A stretch of DNA of 64,000 nt from Angelakisella massiliensis (GTDB taxonomy: Bacteria; Bacillota; Clostridia; Oscillospirales; Ruminococcaceae). Where the stretch lies: assembly GCF_900104675.1 (NCBI RefSeq), contig NZ_LT629945.1, positions 2,594,756-2,658,755 on the forward strand. Reading direction: 5' to 3'. Made by a program: the position numbers and the translations under genes. Each line of letters opens with the position of its first letter. The stretch's first letter is position 1. This document shows, one piece after another, positions 34,420-43,958 of this stretch. The notes beneath the pieces were generated by a model, which saw nothing but the letters and a program-made list of their open reading frames with translations, did no database searches and had not been told where the DNA came from.

Positions 34420-34887
34420 ATGTATCGTTCCTTTTTCGTTGATTTTTTTCGTCATTGGGTTATCTGTCTGTCGAGGAATCAAACCTGGTGGAGATCTGAG
34501 GAGTGTACAAGGGCTTTGCCTTCTGGCCCCAGGGACCTGTTTTGAGGGAGTAAACCACAGCGGTCTCACTTTTTCCGGCCGCTCCTCGCCTCACTGTGCG
34601 CTTTGACCCCTTATTTTTTGAGGCGCTACTTTATTTTGAATCTGCTTTGATGCCTTAATAATTCACCCTCATGAAATCATTCTCCTTATTTATTTTCGGC
34701 TGATTACTGAAATTTATTATACTCTTTATGCTCGTCTTGCGTCTATGATATGAAAAAAAGATGCATTCTTTTCCTTCTATGTTCCTTGACCTGCTTGGCT
34801 GGAACATTCCTGCCGCTTCACTTGACCCCTTTTGATTTCAATGCTATTTTATTTACAGACATTTCCCACTGACAGGAGTGATTTTTC
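34420..34887. other. Divergent intergenic region before the S66 peptidase gene
   Basis: This 468-base region contains a leftward TATAAT (34716-34721) that may serve the SMI1/KNR4 gene and a rightward promoter at 34822-34850. The centre is AT-rich and gene-free. Confidence 0.5.
34822..34850 (+). promoter_or_regulatory. Candidate promoter of the S66 peptidase gene
   Basis: TTGACC at 34822-34827, 17-base spacer, TATTTT at 34845-34850; the start codon is 37 bases on, after AGGAGTG. Confidence 0.6.
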
Positions 34888-35745
34888 ATGCTCAAGCCTG
34901 GTGATAAAATCGCTTTGGTTGCCTGTTCCAACGGGCTTCCCCTTTCCGAAAAGGAAAAACTGGATACACTGTCTGAGCGGTTGATCAGCTGTGGTCTTGT
35001 ACCTGTATGGAGCGACCACATTTATCAAACCCACTCCGTATTCAGTGCCACCGCAAAAGAGCGTGCCCAGGCACTGATGAAATTTTATGGTGATGCTGAT
35101 ATCAAAGGGATCTTTGACCTTTCAGGGGGAGATCTCGCCAACGGCCTGTTGGAGTTTCTGGATTATGATTTCATTCAAAAACATCCCAAGCCCTTCTGGG
35201 GATACAGTGATTTGACCACTGTTATCAATGCCCTTTATACCAAAACAGGAGCGGTCTCCTGCCTGTATCAGCTGAAAAACCTGGTGCGGGACACCAGCGG
35301 AAATCAGCTGGCAGACTTCCGGCGCACGGTTTTGGAGGGGTATGACGATCTTTACAGGATCCACTGGCAGCCAGTACAAGGCTCACAAATGGAAGGGACT
35401 GTCATAGGAGGAAATGTCCGCTGCTTTTTAAAGCTGGCCGGCACCCCCTACCTGCCGGAATTTGAAAACAAGCTTCTGTTCCTGGAAAGCTATGGCGGTG
35501 GAGCTGCACAAATGACCACCTATTTTTATCAGCTGCGTCAGTTAGGCGCTTTTGATAAAATCAATGGATTATTGTTGGGGACCTTTACTAAAATGGAAGA
35601 GCAGCAGGAAACCCCCACCGCCGTTGAGCTGGCTTTGCAAATTATCGATAATCCCCGTCTGCCTGTGGCAAAAACGCAGCAGGTGGGACATCAGCGTACC
35701 TCCAAATGCCTGATGATCGGAGCAAAATATAAGCTTGTATTTTAA
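34888..35745 (+). CDS. S66 peptidase family protein (LD-carboxypeptidase/MccF-like)
   Basis: The 285-residue product has the S66 fold with nucleophile elbow GYSDLT (S107), E200 in FLESYG and H268 in VGHQRT, matching the Ser-Glu-His triad. The family includes LD-carboxypeptidase A, which trims muropeptide L-Lys/DAP-D-Ala bonds, and MccF, which cleaves microcin C-type peptide-nucleotide toxins. It lacks a signal peptide and is therefore cytoplasmic. With its own promoter and terminator it is a single-gene unit. Specificity (cell wall recycling or immunity) is not decided by sequence. Confidence 0.9.
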   Translation: MLKPGDKIALVACSNGLPLSEKEKLDTLSERLISCGLVPVWSDHIYQTHSVFSATAKERAQALMKFYGDADIKGIFDLSGGDLANGLLEFLDYDFIQKHPKPFWGYSDLTTVINALYTKTGAVSCLYQLKNLVRDTSGNQLADFRRTVLEGYDDLYRIHWQPVQGSQMEGTVIGGNVRCFLKLAGTPYLPEFENKLLFLESYGGGAAQMTTYFYQLRQLGAFDKINGLLLGTFTKMEEQQETPTAVELALQIIDNPRLPVAKTQQVGHQRTSKCLMIGAKYKLVF

Positions 35746-35766
35746 GCAAACCTTTTTTCATGACGC

Positions 35767-35816
35767 AAAAGCCCGGATGATCCTGTGCCGCAGCACTGTC
35801 ATCCGGGCTTTTTTTG
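35767..35816. terminator. Terminator between S66 peptidase gene and the injection-system operon
   Basis: AAAAGCCCGGATGA pairs with TCATCCGGGCTTTT (14 base pairs) around an 18-base loop, followed by T7 on the plus strand. It can also stop the convergent minus-strand operon. Confidence 0.9.
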
Positions 35817-35950
35817 TGCATGGTATGTTCTCCCAAGCGTCAGCCGCTATATAGATAAGTAAATTCAGTGATCCTTATTCCAAAACTGCCGCTTTTGGAG
35901 AGCGTTTCATCAAAGCGCTGCCATGGCCATTACCACTGCTGCGTCCGCCT

Positions 35951-38900
35951 TTATTTAGCAAGGGCGGCAACCTGACGATTCAGATCCTTCATCGCATTCT
36001 GATCCATGGCGTGTTCCGCAAGCTTTGCGGAGGAAAGGGTGGTATTAAGGGCTGTACAGGTTTCCTGCAGCAAAGCATTCTGTTCATTGACCTTGGAAAT
36101 ATCCTTGTCATCCTCATTGCTGAATGGGTTGCTGATGAGCCTGCCATAGAGCCCCACCGCCTGCTGATGCTGTTTCTGGAAAGCAAGGCTGCTTTCAAAA
36201 TACTGCTTTTGAAGATTCAGCCATTCCTCTTCCCTTCTTCCCTGGGCGGCTTTCAAATAAGTTTTTTTGATTCTTTCCTCGATGATCGACCCCTGGGAAA
36301 CCTGCGCTGCCCGGGTCTTTACCTGAAGATCCTGTGCCGCATCCTCCTTATATGTCACAACCGGAGGTCCTGAGGGCTGTTCTTTTGTTTCCTGCGGCGT
36401 GCCTGCAATCAGCTTCTGCATCAGCATCTTAACAAAAGCTTTGTTTTCCAGCTGGAACCTTTCCCGAACCTCCTGTGTACGGGATGCTGTAATGCACCCA
36501 TACTGCTGGCTGCGTTCCTCCTGCATGATTTCCATATTACTTCCGGCATCAATAAGCGCCCGGTCAATTGCCGCCATATGGATGACGATTTTCTTGACCT
36601 CCTGTCCTTCACCGTTGGAATCTGCATTTGATTTTTGCCGTTTATCCTTTTCCGCCACAGACAGATCCGACATTTTCTCATCCAGCTGCTGCTGCTTTTT
36701 CTGCTTCTGATCAATTTCCTTATTCAGCGCAGACAGCTTCTTTTCCATTGTCTGCTGCTGCTTGTTCAGTTTATCCAGTTCCTTCTTCTCTTTGGGGGAA
36801 GCGGAGCCGGAAAGCTGGTCTTTGCGGCTGATCAGCCGCTGATATTCTTCCTGAAGCTTTGCCTTCGCCTCGCTCTTGTCGGTAAGCTGCTGATGGATCT
36901 CCAGCTGGGACTGCTGGACCTTGTTGAGCCCTTTCATGTGTTCATCCAACAGGGAATTGGTGTTTTTCAGCGAATCCCGCAGCAGCTTATCTGTTGATTT
37001 GCCTATCGCCGGAGCGGAGTCGGTTTTTTCTGTTGCCGAAGCGCCATTCTGCGCCTGCAGTTCCATCTGCCGCATCCGTTTGCTCAAGGCCTTGGCAATA
37101 TCATACTCCTTGCCCCAGGAAGCATCCCCGTGGTATTTATATGCTTTGAAGGTGTTGAATACGGCCAAAGGATCCTTGCTGGCCAACTGGTTGAGATACT
37201 CCTCATCACCCAGCTTCTGCTTCTGCTGCTCCACAAAAGTATGCCAATCTGTGGTGGGGTTGCCCTGGTCATCCACCTGTATCCCGGCTGCGTTGGCAAT
37301 CTCCAGCGTATCCTGACGGATCAGTTCCACCCGATGAGCTTTCTCCAGAATTTGAGGAAGCTGCTCATGTAACTTGGCCAGCTGCTGATGCACCTCAATA
37401 TACCGGGCCGCCGATTCTTTCATGGTGCCCTGGAGCATCTCCAGCAGCACAATGGATTGCTTGAGACGCATGGTGTTACGGATCTGCCCCAGACCCCAGG
37501 TGCCGGCGTTTTCGTCCAGGATGCGGCAAACCTCCTGATTTCTCTCCTCCATCTCCTGCACAGAGGCGGTGAGTTTTTCTAGGCGCTGGATCTCCTGCTC
37601 AAAGGAGATGGCTCCAGGCTTGTTGAAGTTCAGCTGTACATCGTTGACAAACTTCAGCTGATCCTGAATATAGAAAACCTGTCCCTGAATGGTAGCGTTG
37701 CCCAGGTTGTAATGGAACAGGTTCCAGGATTTCATCAAAGAACGGGACGATACATCAAAAACGGACGGAACTACTAAACCGGCTTTCAGATACACATCAA
37801 AATCCAGTCCCGCCGACAGCCCATAAGTGAGCTTTGTATTTTCCCGATCCAGAGAGATGGCGTCCAGAAGCTTTGCCTGGGTGGAATCGTAAAGCAGCTG
37901 CAAAGTTCCGTTGGCGTTGCCGTCCACATTGAGGGAAACACTGCCCGCCAGTCCCAGCACACCATGCAGACCGGGAACGCCGATTTCCAGATTGGCGCCT
38001 ACACCCGCCTCCAGAGAAGCGTTGCACTGCGCGCCAAAGCTGCCTGTAAAGGAGCCCGAAGCAAAGGCGCCGCCTACAAACCCCTCAAAGCCTATGCCGC
38101 CATTGAGGAAGGGGCTGATATCCACCGTAACCATGGGGAAAATCGGGTAAACAAAAGCCTTAAAGGTCATCAGCGACTTTTTGGCCTGTTTATCTTTTTT
38201 CCGCTCTTCCGGCAGATAATAGTCTCCCCGCAGCTCTGCCCCGATCTGACCCTTTTCCTTCTGATAACTGAGAACCAGCTTGAGGTGATCGTTGATCTTC
38301 ACCTCACTCTGGAGGGATTTGACCAAAACGTTCCGGGGGTCCAGTTCAAATCCGTTGGGGCCATAGCAGACCTCTGTGATCAGCAGGTCCACCGTTGGAG
38401 CCATCGCGATCATTTTCTTGAGCATGGAGGTGGCTTCGCTGTCTTCCTGACCGCCCACAGCGCCGGTTTTGTCACTTTTTTCAATGGAGACGTCCTTGAA
38501 GATAAAGCCCTCGGCCCCTTCCCGCTTTGAGATGGAGCCAATCTCAGCCTTGCCGTATCCCTGCACCTCCGCTACGATATTATCGCAGCTCTCCACGGAC
38601 AGCCGGTACTGGTTTTCTTTGAGGAAGCCCAGGGTCAACTTACCGCCCAGCTGGGAAATGAGGCCGTCACCTTCATACTTCAGGCCGCCCCCCAGTTTGA
38701 TGCCCTCCACTGCGCTGAGATTGGGCGCCACAACTGCAGCCTCCAACCCTTCCAGCATCACGGGACTTCCAAACAGGGAGATACTGTTGCCGATCTCCGC
38801 GCCAATGGCGCCTACTGTAAAACTGCTCAGGTCGGCTGCTATGGTCAGGTCATACACCTTCAGGCTCAGATCCTTGATTCCCACAGCGTCTTCCACCATG

Positions 38901-41350
38901 TCCGAAATGGTCTGGTTACGCAGGGCGACACTGCCAAAACGGATCTCACTACCCAGCTGGAGCGTTTCAATTTCACTCTCTACAATGGTATCTCCCACTG
39001 TCAGCTGCATTGTGGTGTCCCGTAGGCCAGGATGGAGCCCGTCTTGCTGGATGCTCAAGGCAAAGGTAGGCTTTTTCAGGGAGATCTCAGCGTCTCCAAT
39101 GGAAACGGAAAGATCATTTTCCAGCCCCAGCGCCGCATCATAATTGCCCTGGGCATCCTTTTTGAGCAGAATGCTGTCGCCGATTTTCTTGCCGAACACC
39201 GTGGGCTCGGAAAAGTAGATAACAAATTCATTGGCTGTTGCCCCGGCGGCGCTCACTGAAAGATTTCTCACCTTCACTGTGCCGATTCCAGAGAACTGGT
39301 CGCTCAGATCCCGGAAATCCAAAAACGCGTCGGCATTTCCCAGCAAAAATGTACCGGCCCTCAGAGCGATCTGATCGGTGAACTGTACATTCGCCACCTT
39401 GGTCTCGCCTACTTTGACCTCACCGTGGATCTGGCCGCTCACCGTTCCCTCAAAGCCGCCCATTTGTTCATTGCCACCTTGGGACGCCGCCTGACCGGCA
39501 CCCTGCGCACCTTCGGCAGGTGCCTGAGGGACCTTCCGGATATAGCTGAGGGATACCGTCATGGGGTTTCCTTTCAGCTCCAGAGGCTCGCCATCATATT
39601 CAAACTGGCTGGAAGCGTTGAGGGCTATTTGCAGCTCTCCAGGCTGCTTGCGCAGGGAAACTGTTCCGTTGACCACCGTCATGGACGGCGCAGCCACCGG
39701 ATCTCCCTGCTGCAAACTGGCTGTGGCCTCCTCAAAAAACACCCCTTCTGCGCCCAGCCGAAACTGATTTACCGTAAAATCAGCGTGCTTGAGCACCATG
39801 CTGATGGGATCATCGTAAACCAAAGCCGCACCGGCTATCTCAAAATGACGTTCCTTAGCCGCCATCTGGATGTTGGAACCGGTCAGCTTTCCTTCCAGCC
39901 CGGAGAGGGTTTCCATGCGGGCGGAAAAGCCCTGGTTAAAATCATACTCCAAATGCACCCCATGGAACTGAAAACCGCCGGCCGAAAACTCCAGGGGATG
40001 GAACTGAATGGCTGCCGGTTTCTCCGCCTTATTGAGGGTGAAGGTCATATTGCCAAACAAATCGGTTACATTTTTTTCAACCTTGCCGTTAAAGAGCCGG
40101 AGAAAATACATCTGAGCCGGCATGGCCAGCACAATATTACCGGCAGCATCTATCTGAGCCTCCGCTTCCGCTGTGCCGGGAGTGTCTACGCTGAGAAACT
40201 TGAAATTGCCCATATGCAGGCTCATTTGATGAAGCTGTACCGACAGCGCCGCTGTGTCTCCCTGCTTTGCCAGGGTCAGGCAGGTCCCTTCCGCCTGCAG
40301 CCAGGAAGGCAGCAGCGTCTGCTTTTCTTCCAGCGTCCGCTCCACTCCTTCCAGCTGAAAACCTTCCTGGGCAGAAAGGGTAATGGTTCCTTCTTCAAAG
40401 ACAGGCTCGACCCCTGTGCCGGGGAGGGTGCGGTTCTCCACCCGGATGCCTTTGCCCGTCAGGGCGGACAAATCCTCCAGCTTTCCTTCGGGAACAAAGG
40501 TCAAATCCAGCTCTCCTCCATGATAAAGGAACCTGGCGCTTTCTCCCGCCTGGAAACTTTGGGTCTGCTGGTCAGCGGTGAGCATGATATGTTCAAAATC
40601 CAACCGGTCATCCCGGAGATGGATGGTGCCGTTGGCGGTGACCGAACCATCCTCCCGGCTGAGCACCCGTACTCCTTCTTCACTGGTCCAGTTCACCTGC
40701 TGTCCCAGTACTTGAGCGGAACCGGCCATTGCCAAAAGGCTGTCGCCGTCCCCTTTTTGCAGGGTGAGGGTCACACCGCCCAGGGTCAGGCTGCCGCCTT
40801 CCTGGAGCTGGGGAGCCTCCGCCGGTTTGGATTCCGGATCTTCTGTGACCTCTTCTGCCGGCAAAGCTTCTGTTGCCGCCGCAGTTTGTTCCAGCTTTTC
40901 ACTCTGTGCCTCAAGAGCCTGTTTCAGCTCCTCGCTCTGTACGGCGGGAGCCTGCTTTGGCTCCTCACTCTCCGCCGCGGCAACCTGTTTCAGATCCTCA
41001 CTCTTCACCTCGGGAGCCTGCTCCGGCTCCTTGCTCTTCGCCGCGGGGGTCTGCTCAGGCGGAAGCGTATTCAGTACCGGGTCAGGCGCCGGTGCCTGCA
41101 CCTGTGTCCCGGCAAAGGTATCCATGGTATCTTCTCCGCTTTTGGCTTTGGTATTGCTTTTGGAGGAAAACATCCGGGAAAATACTCCCTTTACCCAGTT
41201 CCAGACACGACGAAAGAACCCCGGCTTTTTTTCCGCGGTAGCAGGAGCTGCGGTCTGCTGAGGCTGCTGCTGGGGGCTTTCGTTTTTCTTTTCCCGACGA
41301 ACAGCATCCTTCTGTTTCTCCGATGGTTTTTGTGTCTTTGTGGGTCCCAT
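35951..41350 (-). CDS. 1799-residue beta-rich and coiled-coil protein, last gene of the contractile injection system operon
   Basis: I do not recognise this protein as a whole. Residues 1-70 are basic and contain an amphipathic segment (FFRRVWNWVKGVFSRMF). Residues about 103-158 are five 11-residue repeats of the form xSEEzKQAxAx. Residues about 185-1220 are a long beta-rich array with no cysteine-rich or enzymatic motif, including a Gly-rich part near 1080-1150 (GFVGGAFASGSFTGSFG). Residues about 1240-1799 are largely helical and coiled coil, rich in Gln, Lys and Glu. There is no signal peptide. It starts 7 bases after the AAA+ ATPase stop, with AGAGG before the ATG. It could be a cargo/effector carried by the tail, a scaffold, or a tether; size and position favour a system-specific partner of the ATPase. 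Confidence 0.7.
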   Translation of the reverse strand: MGPTKTQKPSEKQKDAVRREKKNESPQQQPQQTAAPATAEKKPGFFRRVWNWVKGVFSRMFSSKSNTKAKSGEDTMDTFAGTQVQAPAPDPVLNTLPPEQTPAAKSKEPEQAPEVKSEDLKQVAAAESEEPKQAPAVQSEELKQALEAQSEKLEQTAAATEALPAEEVTEDPESKPAEAPQLQEGGSLTLGGVTLTLQKGDGDSLLAMAGSAQVLGQQVNWTSEEGVRVLSREDGSVTANGTIHLRDDRLDFEHIMLTADQQTQSFQAGESARFLYHGGELDLTFVPEGKLEDLSALTGKGIRVENRTLPGTGVEPVFEEGTITLSAQEGFQLEGVERTLEEKQTLLPSWLQAEGTCLTLAKQGDTAALSVQLHQMSLHMGNFKFLSVDTPGTAEAEAQIDAAGNIVLAMPAQMYFLRLFNGKVEKNVTDLFGNMTFTLNKAEKPAAIQFHPLEFSAGGFQFHGVHLEYDFNQGFSARMETLSGLEGKLTGSNIQMAAKERHFEIAGAALVYDDPISMVLKHADFTVNQFRLGAEGVFFEEATASLQQGDPVAAPSMTVVNGTVSLRKQPGELQIALNASSQFEYDGEPLELKGNPMTVSLSYIRKVPQAPAEGAQGAGQAASQGGNEQMGGFEGTVSGQIHGEVKVGETKVANVQFTDQIALRAGTFLLGNADAFLDFRDLSDQFSGIGTVKVRNLSVSAAGATANEFVIYFSEPTVFGKKIGDSILLKKDAQGNYDAALGLENDLSVSIGDAEISLKKPTFALSIQQDGLHPGLRDTTMQLTVGDTIVESEIETLQLGSEIRFGSVALRNQTISDMVEDAVGIKDLSLKVYDLTIAADLSSFTVGAIGAEIGNSISLFGSPVMLEGLEAAVVAPNLSAVEGIKLGGGLKYEGDGLISQLGGKLTLGFLKENQYRLSVESCDNIVAEVQGYGKAEIGSISKREGAEGFIFKDVSIEKSDKTGAVGGQEDSEATSMLKKMIAMAPTVDLLITEVCYGPNGFELDPRNVLVKSLQSEVKINDHLKLVLSYQKEKGQIGAELRGDYYLPEERKKDKQAKKSLMTFKAFVYPIFPMVTVDISPFLNGGIGFEGFVGGAFASGSFTGSFGAQCNASLEAGVGANLEIGVPGLHGVLGLAGSVSLNVDGNANGTLQLLYDSTQAKLLDAISLDRENTKLTYGLSAGLDFDVYLKAGLVVPSVFDVSSRSLMKSWNLFHYNLGNATIQGQVFYIQDQLKFVNDVQLNFNKPGAISFEQEIQRLEKLTASVQEMEERNQEVCRILDENAGTWGLGQIRNTMRLKQSIVLLEMLQGTMKESAARYIEVHQQLAKLHEQLPQILEKAHRVELIRQDTLEIANAAGIQVDDQGNPTTDWHTFVEQQKQKLGDEEYLNQLASKDPLAVFNTFKAYKYHGDASWGKEYDIAKALSKRMRQMELQAQNGASATEKTDSAPAIGKSTDKLLRDSLKNTNSLLDEHMKGLNKVQQSQLEIHQQLTDKSEAKAKLQEEYQRLISRKDQLSGSASPKEKKELDKLNKQQQTMEKKLSALNKEIDQKQKKQQQLDEKMSDLSVAEKDKRQKSNADSNGEGQEVKKIVIHMAAIDRALIDAGSNMEIMQEERSQQYGCITASRTQEVRERFQLENKAFVKMLMQKLIAGTPQETKEQPSGPPVVTYKEDAAQDLQVKTRAAQVSQGSIIEERIKKTYLKAAQGRREEEWLNLQKQYFESSLAFQKQHQQAVGLYGRLISNPFSNEDDKDISKVNEQNALLQETCTALNTTLSSAKLAEHAMDQNAMKDLNRQVAALAK

Positions 41351-41357
41351 CCCATTA

Positions 41358-43445
41358 TCACCTCTGGCTGGATTCTTTGAAGCAGCCTCCGTAAGGCCCC
41401 ATATCCTGGGGGCTCAGACGCTTTCCGTGCTTGGAAAACTGCTTTTGAATGGCGTATAAAAGATCGCCCATGGTAATGGCCCGATCCTGCGCCGCTGCTA
41501 AAAAAGCCGCTGAGAGGGCCGAATTTTTGATCATGGCTCCGGTCATTTCAAACCGCTGGGCCAAAAATTGCAGATCCACCGTCCCATCCAGAGGCGCCTC
41601 CCTGGGGAAAACCCCTTTCCAAAGGATTTCCCGCTGTTCCGCGTCCGGAAAAGGAAAATGAATGATATAACTGATCCGCCGCAAAAAAGCGGAATCGATA
41701 TTGGTCAGAAGGTTGGTGGTCATAATGACCGCCCCTTGGTACTCCTCCATCTTCTGCAGCAAAAAGGAGGTTTCCACATTGGCGTATTTGTCATGGCTGT
41801 CCTTGATCTCACTGCGCTTGCCAAACAGGGCGTCCGTTTCATCAAAAAACAGGATGGCATTGTTCTTCCCTGCCAGATCAAAGATCCTGCCCAGACTTTT
41901 TTCCGTCTCTCCGATGTATTTGGAGAGCACTCTGGACAGATCGATCTGAAAAACCGGCAGCCCCAGTTCATTGCCGATAATGGAGGCCGCCATGGTCTTG
42001 CCGGTGCCGGGAGGCCCCTCAAAAAGCATGGATAATCCCCGGCCATACTTGACCTTCTGTTTGAAATTCCACTGATCATACACCTGGTAGCGGTAACGGA
42101 TGTGGTCCATGCCTTCCCTGATCTGCCGCTTTTCCTCCGGGGGCAAAATCAGGTCCTCCATGGTGTAGCCGGTATTGAGGCGATCCGCGCAGTTGCCCAG
42201 GTCGTCGCCGGTGCGGTCCAGACATATCCCCTCAATCTGGGAAAGGGTGATGGTCTGCCTGCCTTCCATGCGGCTCCGCTCCCGGCAGGTGTTGAGAATA
42301 TGTATGATCTGTCCCGGAAGAAACCGGTATTTACCCGTCAGCTGTGCCCCATCGGCTCCATCCTCCAAAGGCAGGGGACCATTCTCCCACAGCGCTCTGG
42401 TGGCTTTGGGGTCCAGTTCTCCCAAGCGGAACAGCTGCTGGGAACACAGCTCAGGCAGCGTAATCTCCGGGTCCAGACGAAAGCACAGAACCGGCGATGC
42501 CGGACGCAGTATCTTTTCCAGCTCCCGTACAAGGGTGGGATCCGGGGACTGGCGGAAATCCGTCAAACAGCAAACAGCCCGCTGAAGCCGCAGCTCAAAA
42601 GCAAGGGTTTCCAGGATCTCCGGCCAGGTCTGTTCCAGCAGCCGCTTCCAGGAAACCAGCAGCAGGTTTTTCCGGGCTTTCCGGCAGGCGTGACGCAGCA
42701 GAAAAAGCCTTCCGCTCTCCGTTTCTCCCTGGAGGACCACGTCCACAGACGTCTCCCCCTCCAGCGCTGACACCAGGAATTCTTCCTCCTTTTCCCGGCC
42801 ATACAAGGGTGTGAGGGATTCAAAAACATGGTAGGATTCTCCCCAGGAAAAGCTTCGGAGGATGCTGCCGCCGGACAGAAGATCCATCACCCTTTGCCTG
42901 GGCTCCAGAAAGGTCTGATCCAGCTGTGTCTGATGCCGGTCATAAGAGAAAAGCAGAGGAAGATAACTTTCTTCCGCCTGGCGCAGCCGAACCTCGTCCC
43001 CCTCAAAAAACAGCTCCAGCGCCAGGGACAAGCTCAGCCTGGGCGAACCGCCCGGATGATCGCAATAACGCAGAAAGTCTGAAAAGCACCGGTCCCGGGC
43101 CGTCCAGAAAGCGCACATCACCAGCAGCTTGCCCGTCCAGGGGATTTGAAAGGTACTGCACAAATAGTCCAGGGGGAAAAATACGCCTTCCTTCCCCTCC
43201 CGTTCCAGCAGCTGCCCCATCATCTGGTGATACTGCCTCTCGCCCTCTTTGGAGAGGGTGAACCTTCTGACATCTTCTCCATTGAGCCGCTGCATCAGGG
43301 AGGAAAGGCTCCACTCTCCAGGCTCAGAGAGATGGATGGGAGATTGGCGCCAAAGAAGATATTCCCGCAGCAGTACGGTAAGAATCGACCGATACTCCTC
43401 ATATTCCTCCCAGGGATCTTGATAGGGCAACACAGTAAACACCAC
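41358..43445 (-). CDS. AAA+ ATPase of the contractile injection system (Pvc15/Afp15 type)
   Basis: The 695-residue product has a large N-terminal region (about 1-440) and a C-terminal AAA module: Walker A GPPGTGKT with K483, Walker B ILFFDETD with D535-E536, a sensor-1-like TTNLL and arginine-finger-like FLRRISY. Such ATPases are a hallmark of extracellular contractile injection systems (Pvc15, Afp15) and related tailocins. They are thought to load cargo or remodel the particle. The start is a GTG with no strong ribosome binding site; it lies 30 bases after the YbjN-like gene, so it is probably translated by coupling. Confidence 0.9.
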   Translation of the reverse strand: MVFTVLPYQDPWEEYEEYRSILTVLLREYLLWRQSPIHLSEPGEWSLSSLMQRLNGEDVRRFTLSKEGERQYHQMMGQLLEREGKEGVFFPLDYLCSTFQIPWTGKLLVMCAFWTARDRCFSDFLRYCDHPGGSPRLSLSLALELFFEGDEVRLRQAEESYLPLLFSYDRHQTQLDQTFLEPRQRVMDLLSGGSILRSFSWGESYHVFESLTPLYGREKEEEFLVSALEGETSVDVVLQGETESGRLFLLRHACRKARKNLLLVSWKRLLEQTWPEILETLAFELRLQRAVCCLTDFRQSPDPTLVRELEKILRPASPVLCFRLDPEITLPELCSQQLFRLGELDPKATRALWENGPLPLEDGADGAQLTGKYRFLPGQIIHILNTCRERSRMEGRQTITLSQIEGICLDRTGDDLGNCADRLNTGYTMEDLILPPEEKRQIREGMDHIRYRYQVYDQWNFKQKVKYGRGLSMLFEGPPGTGKTMAASIIGNELGLPVFQIDLSRVLSKYIGETEKSLGRIFDLAGKNNAILFFDETDALFGKRSEIKDSHDKYANVETSFLLQKMEEYQGAVIMTTNLLTNIDSAFLRRISYIIHFPFPDAEQREILWKGVFPREAPLDGTVDLQFLAQRFEMTGAMIKNSALSAAFLAAAQDRAITMGDLLYAIQKQFSKHGKRLSPQDMGPYGGCFKESSQR

Positions 43446-43475
43446 TTTCTGTAAAGCTATGAGCGCCGTTTAAAA

Positions 43476-43925
43476 TCAGTTGGAAAGATAGTCCTCAGCG
43501 TTCAGACTATTTCCGTAAAGGGCCTTCATCAGCACGGGGCCATAAAAGTTCATGGCAGCCATATTCATATTGATGCTCAGGTCTGCCAGCTGGAGAAGGG
43601 TCTCCTCCGTTGCGACAGGGGGCAGGAAGGTGGAGGTGCGAAGGCGTACCTGTCCAGCGTTATCCCCCGTGAGGACGATCTCAAAGTCGCCAAACCAGAT
43701 TTGGCAGTTGATCTGATGCAGCAGGGAGGAGAAAAGCTCTCTGCGCTCCTGGGGCACCATGGCCGGAAGGACAGAGAAATAGCAAAAACTGTACTCCTCA
43801 TCCACTTTCAAAAAGGAATTCCAGGAAAACTCATTGCCGCTGACATCCACTTTGAGAATGTTGTCCTTTTCCAGATAATTCCACTGTTTGGTTTCCAAAT
43901 ACTTTTTGAGCAGCTCTTTGGCCAT
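43476..43925 (-). CDS. YbjN/type III chaperone-like protein
   Basis: The 149-residue product has an alpha-beta-beta-beta-alpha pattern typical of YbjN and CesT/Tir-chaperone folds: NYLEKDNILKVDVSGN, then strands with FCYFSVLPAMVP, a helix ERRELFSSLLHQIN, strands FEIVLTGDNAGQVRLRT and a final helix. In this operon, directly before the ATPase and the giant protein, a chaperone for cargo is plausible. That is inference; the fold assignment is moderate. AAAGGAGAGG lies before the ATG. Confidence 0.65.
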   Translation of the reverse strand: MAKELLKKYLETKQWNYLEKDNILKVDVSGNEFSWNSFLKVDEEYSFCYFSVLPAMVPQERRELFSSLLHQINCQIWFGDFEIVLTGDNAGQVRLRTSTFLPPVATEETLLQLADLSINMNMAAMNFYGPVLMKALYGNSLNAEDYLSN

Positions 43926-43958
43926 AATATCCTCTCCTTTGTTTTGAGAATCACATTA

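Noticed and set aside
39425-41380. Plus-strand 651-codon open frame over the giant protein gene
   Set aside because: It is antisense to a better supported operon gene and has no ribosome binding site or recognisable domain.
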